Source: an uncultured Lachnospiraceae bacterium
Lineage (GTDB): Bacteria; Bacillota; Clostridia; Lachnospirales; Lachnospiraceae
Length of the DNA: 9,036 nt
Direction of reading: 5' to 3'
Assembly (NCBI GenBank): GCA_900555195.1
Contig: USKC01000111.1
Location: 1-9,036, forward strand
The position numbers and the translations under genes were made by a program. Under the pieces are notes generated by a model that was given only the letters and a program-made list of their open reading frames with translations, was not told where the DNA came from and ran no database searches. Of the stretch, positions 6,502-9,036 are shown in pieces; within the stretch, counting starts at the first letter, position 1; each line of letters begins with the position of its first letter.

Positions 6502-6531
6502 GATCGACCGAAAAGAAGTCAGGATTGCAAT
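6490..6531. promoter_or_regulatory. Tandem direct repeat, likely AraC-family operator
   Basis: Two copies of AAGTCA-R-GAT-Y-G occur at 6495-6506 and 6516-6527, exactly 21 nt apart (two helical turns). Over the full 21-nt period 12 positions agree. AraC-family dimers commonly bind two half-sites in direct orientation with this spacing. The repeat covers the -35 box of the regulator's own promoter and ends where a -35 box for the glycosidase gene would lie. The assignment is inferred from geometry. Confidence 0.55.
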
Positions 6532-6550
6532 AGCGGCGTGCTGCAGGACA

Positions 6551-6559
6551 TGATAAGAT
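6551..6559 (+). promoter_or_regulatory. Candidate -10 element for the GH3 gene
   Basis: TGATAAGAT contains TAAGAT (6554-6559) with TG one base upstream, an extended -10 arrangement with four of six consensus matches. With a 17-nt spacer the -35 position (6531-6536) has no consensus and abuts the tandem repeat, as expected for an activator-dependent promoter. The leader to ATG at 6700 would be about 135 nt. This is a weak call on its own. Confidence 0.35.
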
Positions 6560-6571
6560 GGGATCAGTACG

Positions 6572-6587
6572 AAAGGGAAAGCCCTTT
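6572..6587 (+). repeat. Small perfect hairpin in the GH3 leader
   Basis: AAAGGG (6572-6577) pairs with CCCTTT (6582-6587) across AAAG. It would lie near the 5' end of the glycosidase mRNA. It is not followed by a T-run. It may stabilise the 5' end, or may be chance. Confidence 0.35.
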
Positions 6588-6604
6588 ATGCGGAGGGGAT
6601 TCGG

Positions 6605-6639
6605 GAAGCAACCAATATTTTCACAAGGCTGTTTGCTTC
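6605..6639. repeat. Spaced inverted repeat GAAGCAA / TTGCTTC in the GH3 leader
   Basis: GAAGCAA (6605-6611) and TTGCTTC (6633-6639) are perfect 7-base inverted arms separated by 21 nt. They could form a long-loop mRNA stem or a second protein-binding dyad downstream of the proposed start of transcription. Confidence 0.3.
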
Positions 6640-6689
6640 GGAGCGTCACAAATAGCCCTGAAGGATTGCCCCGTCTGACGTTCCAGAAT

Positions 6690-6694
6690 GGAGG
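6690..6694 (+). promoter_or_regulatory. Ribosome binding site deciding the GH3 start
   Basis: GGAGG at 6690-6694 is followed after 5 nt by ATG at 6700. The in-frame ATG at 6688 overlaps this site and is not expected to be used. Confidence 0.8.
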
Positions 6695-6699
6695 TTAAG

Positions 6700-8985
6700 A
6701 TGACAAAGGAAGCGCTGCAGGAACTGATTGGGAAGATGACGCTGGAGGAAAAAGCGTCTTTGTGCTCAGGCGAAGATTTCTGGCATACGAAGGCGGTGGA
6801 ACGGCTTGGCATTCCGGCAATGATGATGTCAGACGGCCCGCATGGCCTGAGAAAGCAGGAGCAGGAAGGGGATCACCTGGGGATGAACGACAGCATTAAG
6901 GCCGTATGCTTCCCGGCAGGATGCGGAACAGCTGCCAGTTTCAACAGGGAACTGATGACCGAGATGGGGGAGACGCTGGGAGAAGAATGCCAGGCGGAAG
7001 GTGTGGGAGTGATCCTGGGACCTGCTGTGAATATCAAACGTTCCCCTCTCTGCGGGCGCAATTTTGAATACTATTCCGAAGACCCTTATGTGGCCTCCGA
7101 GATGGCGGGCGCTCTGATCGACGGAATCCAGAGCAAGGGCGTGGGGACGAGCATCAAGCACTTCCTGGCGAACAATCAGGAACATAGAAGAATGTCGTCT
7201 TCTTCTGAGGTGGATGAACGCACACTGCGCGAAATCTATTTGGCTGCCTTTGAAGGGGCGGTGAAAGAGCATAAGCCCTGGACAGTGATGTGCTCCTACA
7301 ATAAGATAAACGGCATCTATGCCGCCCAGAACAAGGAGATGCTGACCGATATCCTCCGGAATGAATGGGGATTCGATGGGTTTGTGGTGAGCGATTGGGG
7401 AGCTGTGAACGACAGGCCGGCGGATCTGGAAGCGGGATTGGATCTGGAGATGCCTTCTTCCAAGGGAGTGGGCGATCGGCAGATCGTAAAGGCGGTGCAG
7501 GAAGGGCACCTCGACGAGGCCGTGCTTGATAAAGCGGTGGAACGGATCCTTGCGCGCGTGTTCCAATTTGAGGAAAACAGGGATGAGACGGCGCGGTTTG
7601 ATATGGAAAAGGATCATGCGATGGCCAGAAAGGTTGCAGAAGAGACCATCGTGCTTTTGAAGAATGAAGGAGAACTGCTGCCTCTGCGTGATACGGATCG
7701 GATCGCGTTCATCGGGAAATATGCCTCCAGCCCGCGTTATCAGGGAGGTGGAAGCTCCCATATCAACAGTTTCCGCACGGAAAGCGCATGGGAGTGCGTC
7801 AAAGATTGGGGAAATATCACTTTGGCGGAAGGCTTCCGGGATGATGCGGATGAAGTGGATGAGACGCTCATAGAAGAAGCGGTTGCGCAGGCGAGGGAGG
7901 CACAGGCCGCGGTGATCTTCGCAGGGCTTCCGGATGCCTTTGAATCGGAAGGATTTGACAGAGCCCATATGAAAATGCCTGACTGTCAGAACGAATTGAT
8001 CCGCCGCGTCGCGGCTGTACAGCCCAATACCGTAGTAGTGCTGCATAACGGTTCTCCAGTGGAAATGCCCTGGGCGGATCAGGTAAAGGGAATTGTGGAA
8101 GCTTATCTGGGCGGACAGGCTGTAGGGGCAGCGATTGTGGATATCCTGTTTGGAAAAGTGAATCCCAGTGGAAAACTTCCGGAGACCTTCCCCTATAAGC
8201 TGGAAGACAATCCTTCCTATCTCTATTATGGAGGGGAAAAGGATCGGGTGGAATACAGGGAAGGAATCTTTGTGGGATACAGATACTATGATAAAAAACA
8301 CATGGACGTCAGATTCCCTTTCGGCCACGGACTTTCCTTTACGACATTTGCCTATGATGCGCCCAAGATCAGCGCGAAACGTATCAGGGACACAGAGACG
8401 GTGACCATTCGGGTGGATGTGACCAATACGGGAAGCAGGCCCGGAAAGGAAGTGGTACAGCTGTATGTGGCTCCGCCAAAAGGGGATGTGATCCGACCTG
8501 TGAGAGAACTGAAGGGATTTGAAAAGGTGGAACTGGCTCCCGGGGAAACGAAAATGGTGAGCTTTACGCTGGATGGCCGGGCGTTTTCTTACTGGAATAC
8601 GCAGATTCATGATTGGCATGTGGAAAGCGGAACCTATCGCCTTCAGGTCGGCCAGTCGTCCCGCAGGATTGTTCTGGAGGAGAGCGTATATGTGGAATCT
8701 TCTGTACACCTTCCGGTTCATTATACGCTGGATACCACGTTCGGAGATCTGCAGAAAGATCCGGAGGCCATGGAGCTGCTGGCTCCGTATATGGGTCTGG
8801 ACGCCCTGGTTAAGAAGGAGGGGGAGGAATCCCAGGCTGCGGCTGAAGCGATCTCTTCTCAGATGAAGGATGCGATGGTACGGTATATGCCTCTTCGGGG
8901 AGCATTCAGCTTCGGCGGACATGAGGTGGATCCGGCCCAGCTGCAGGAGATTCTGGATCGCCTGAATGCCCGTTTTGAAGGATAA
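6700..8985 (+). CDS. Glycoside hydrolase family 3 beta-glycosidase (beta-glucosidase type)
   Basis: A 761-residue retaining glycosidase that removes terminal beta-linked sugars. The GH3 N-terminal barrel spans about 8-290, with SDGPHGLR (44-51), GRNFEYYSEDPY (119-130), SIKHFLANNQE (151-161) and the nucleophile D232 in VVSDWG. The GH3 C-terminal domain spans about 315-545, with the likely acid/base E417 in ESEGFDR. A fibronectin-III-like domain follows at about 567-650 (VDVTNTGSRPGKEVVQLYV). A tail of about 100 residues (660-761), with TTFGDL and a charged helical end, completes it. No PA14 insertion, signal peptide or anchor is seen, so the enzyme is cytoplasmic and should act on imported glycosides. 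Substrate could be glucoside, xyloside or arabinopyranoside; motifs do not settle it. The start is ATG at 6700 by its GGAGG site. Control by the divergent AraC-family regulator is likely; no transporter is in the window. Confidence 0.95.
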   Translation: MTKEALQELIGKMTLEEKASLCSGEDFWHTKAVERLGIPAMMMSDGPHGLRKQEQEGDHLGMNDSIKAVCFPAGCGTAASFNRELMTEMGETLGEECQAEGVGVILGPAVNIKRSPLCGRNFEYYSEDPYVASEMAGALIDGIQSKGVGTSIKHFLANNQEHRRMSSSSEVDERTLREIYLAAFEGAVKEHKPWTVMCSYNKINGIYAAQNKEMLTDILRNEWGFDGFVVSDWGAVNDRPADLEAGLDLEMPSSKGVGDRQIVKAVQEGHLDEAVLDKAVERILARVFQFEENRDETARFDMEKDHAMARKVAEETIVLLKNEGELLPLRDTDRIAFIGKYASSPRYQGGGSSHINSFRTESAWECVKDWGNITLAEGFRDDADEVDETLIEEAVAQAREAQAAVIFAGLPDAFESEGFDRAHMKMPDCQNELIRRVAAVQPNTVVVLHNGSPVEMPWADQVKGIVEAYLGGQAVGAAIVDILFGKVNPSGKLPETFPYKLEDNPSYLYYGGEKDRVEYREGIFVGYRYYDKKHMDVRFPFGHGLSFTTFAYDAPKISAKRIRDTETVTIRVDVTNTGSRPGKEVVQLYVAPPKGDVIRPVRELKGFEKVELAPGETKMVSFTLDGRAFSYWNTQIHDWHVESGTYRLQVGQSSRRIVLEESVYVESSVHLPVHYTLDTTFGDLQKDPEAMELLAPYMGLDALVKKEGEESQAAAEAISSQMKDAMVRYMPLRGAFSFGGHEVDPAQLQEILDRLNARFEG

Positions 8986-9002
8986 CCTATAACAGCTCAG
9001 AT

Positions 9003-9034
9003 AATCAGCCCGGGGCTTTCCGCTTCGTCTGATT
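9003..9034 (+). repeat. Inverted repeat at window edge, possible terminator stem of the GH3 gene
   Basis: AATCAG (9003-9008) and CTGATT (9029-9034) are perfect 6-base arms around a G+C-rich middle that contains the smaller dyad AGCCCGGGGCT (9007-9017). It starts 17 nt after the GH3 stop. Any T-run would lie beyond the end of the window, so a terminator cannot be confirmed. Confidence 0.35.
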
Positions 9035-9036
9035 CG

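Noticed and set aside
6525..6557. TTGCAA (6525-6530) as the -35 of the GH3 promoter with GATAAG as -10
   Set aside because: The spacer is 21 nt, too long for a sigma-A promoter; an activator-dependent promoter with no -35 match fits better.
6829..8922. A 697-codon open frame on the minus strand opposite the GH3 gene
   Set aside because: It is the mirror of a clearly functional GH3 gene, has no recognisable domain and no good ribosome binding site, and its composition (many His, Arg, Ile, Phe) is typical of an antisense frame.

Overview
The window looks like chromosome of a Firmicutes bacterium of the class Clostridia, most probably a gut or rumen Lachnospiraceae. This rests on the gene content (VanW/G5-type wall protein, HypE-like AIR synthase homologue, Lrp plus aminotransferase plus TrmL cluster, DUF378 protein, AraC regulator divergent from a GH3 glycosidase), the strong AGGAGG-type ribosome binding sites and the moderate G+C. 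It is inference from family knowledge; there is no rRNA or other phylogenetic marker here.

Left part (1-2799, plus strand): a 34-residue single-pass membrane peptide, a secreted VanW-family peptidoglycan-associated protein (182-1771) and a HypE/PurM-superfamily protein (1781-2761) that starts with GTG 9 nt after the vanW stop. A modest hairpin plus T-run closes this unit. The HypE-like protein lacks several of the acidic residues normal for ATP/metal binding in the superfamily, but it ends in a C-terminal cysteine as HypE does.

Middle part (2800-5387, plus strand): an Lrp/AsnC regulator, a class I aminotransferase and the tRNA methyltransferase TrmL, joined by two ATGA stop/start overlaps and therefore almost certainly one transcript. 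The regulator-aminotransferase pair resembles the AlaR-AlaT (YugG-YugH) alanine transaminase pair of Bacillus subtilis. A small DUF378 membrane protein follows after 75 nt, and a strong intrinsic terminator ends the block.

Right part (5388-9036): an AraC-family regulator on the minus strand diverges from a cytoplasmic GH3 beta-glycosidase on the plus strand. The 312-nt intergenic region holds a good sigma-A promoter for the regulator, with a tandem direct repeat of 21-nt period lying over its -35 box. That is the geometry expected for an AraC-family dimer site, and it sits just upstream of a weak -10-like element facing the glycosidase. The pair reads as a self-contained sugar-responsive utilisation module without its transporter in view.

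No mobile element, CRISPR array, tRNA, rRNA or defence system is visible. I found no evidence for a dramatic new system. The best leads are the atypical HypE-like protein and the AraC operator architecture.
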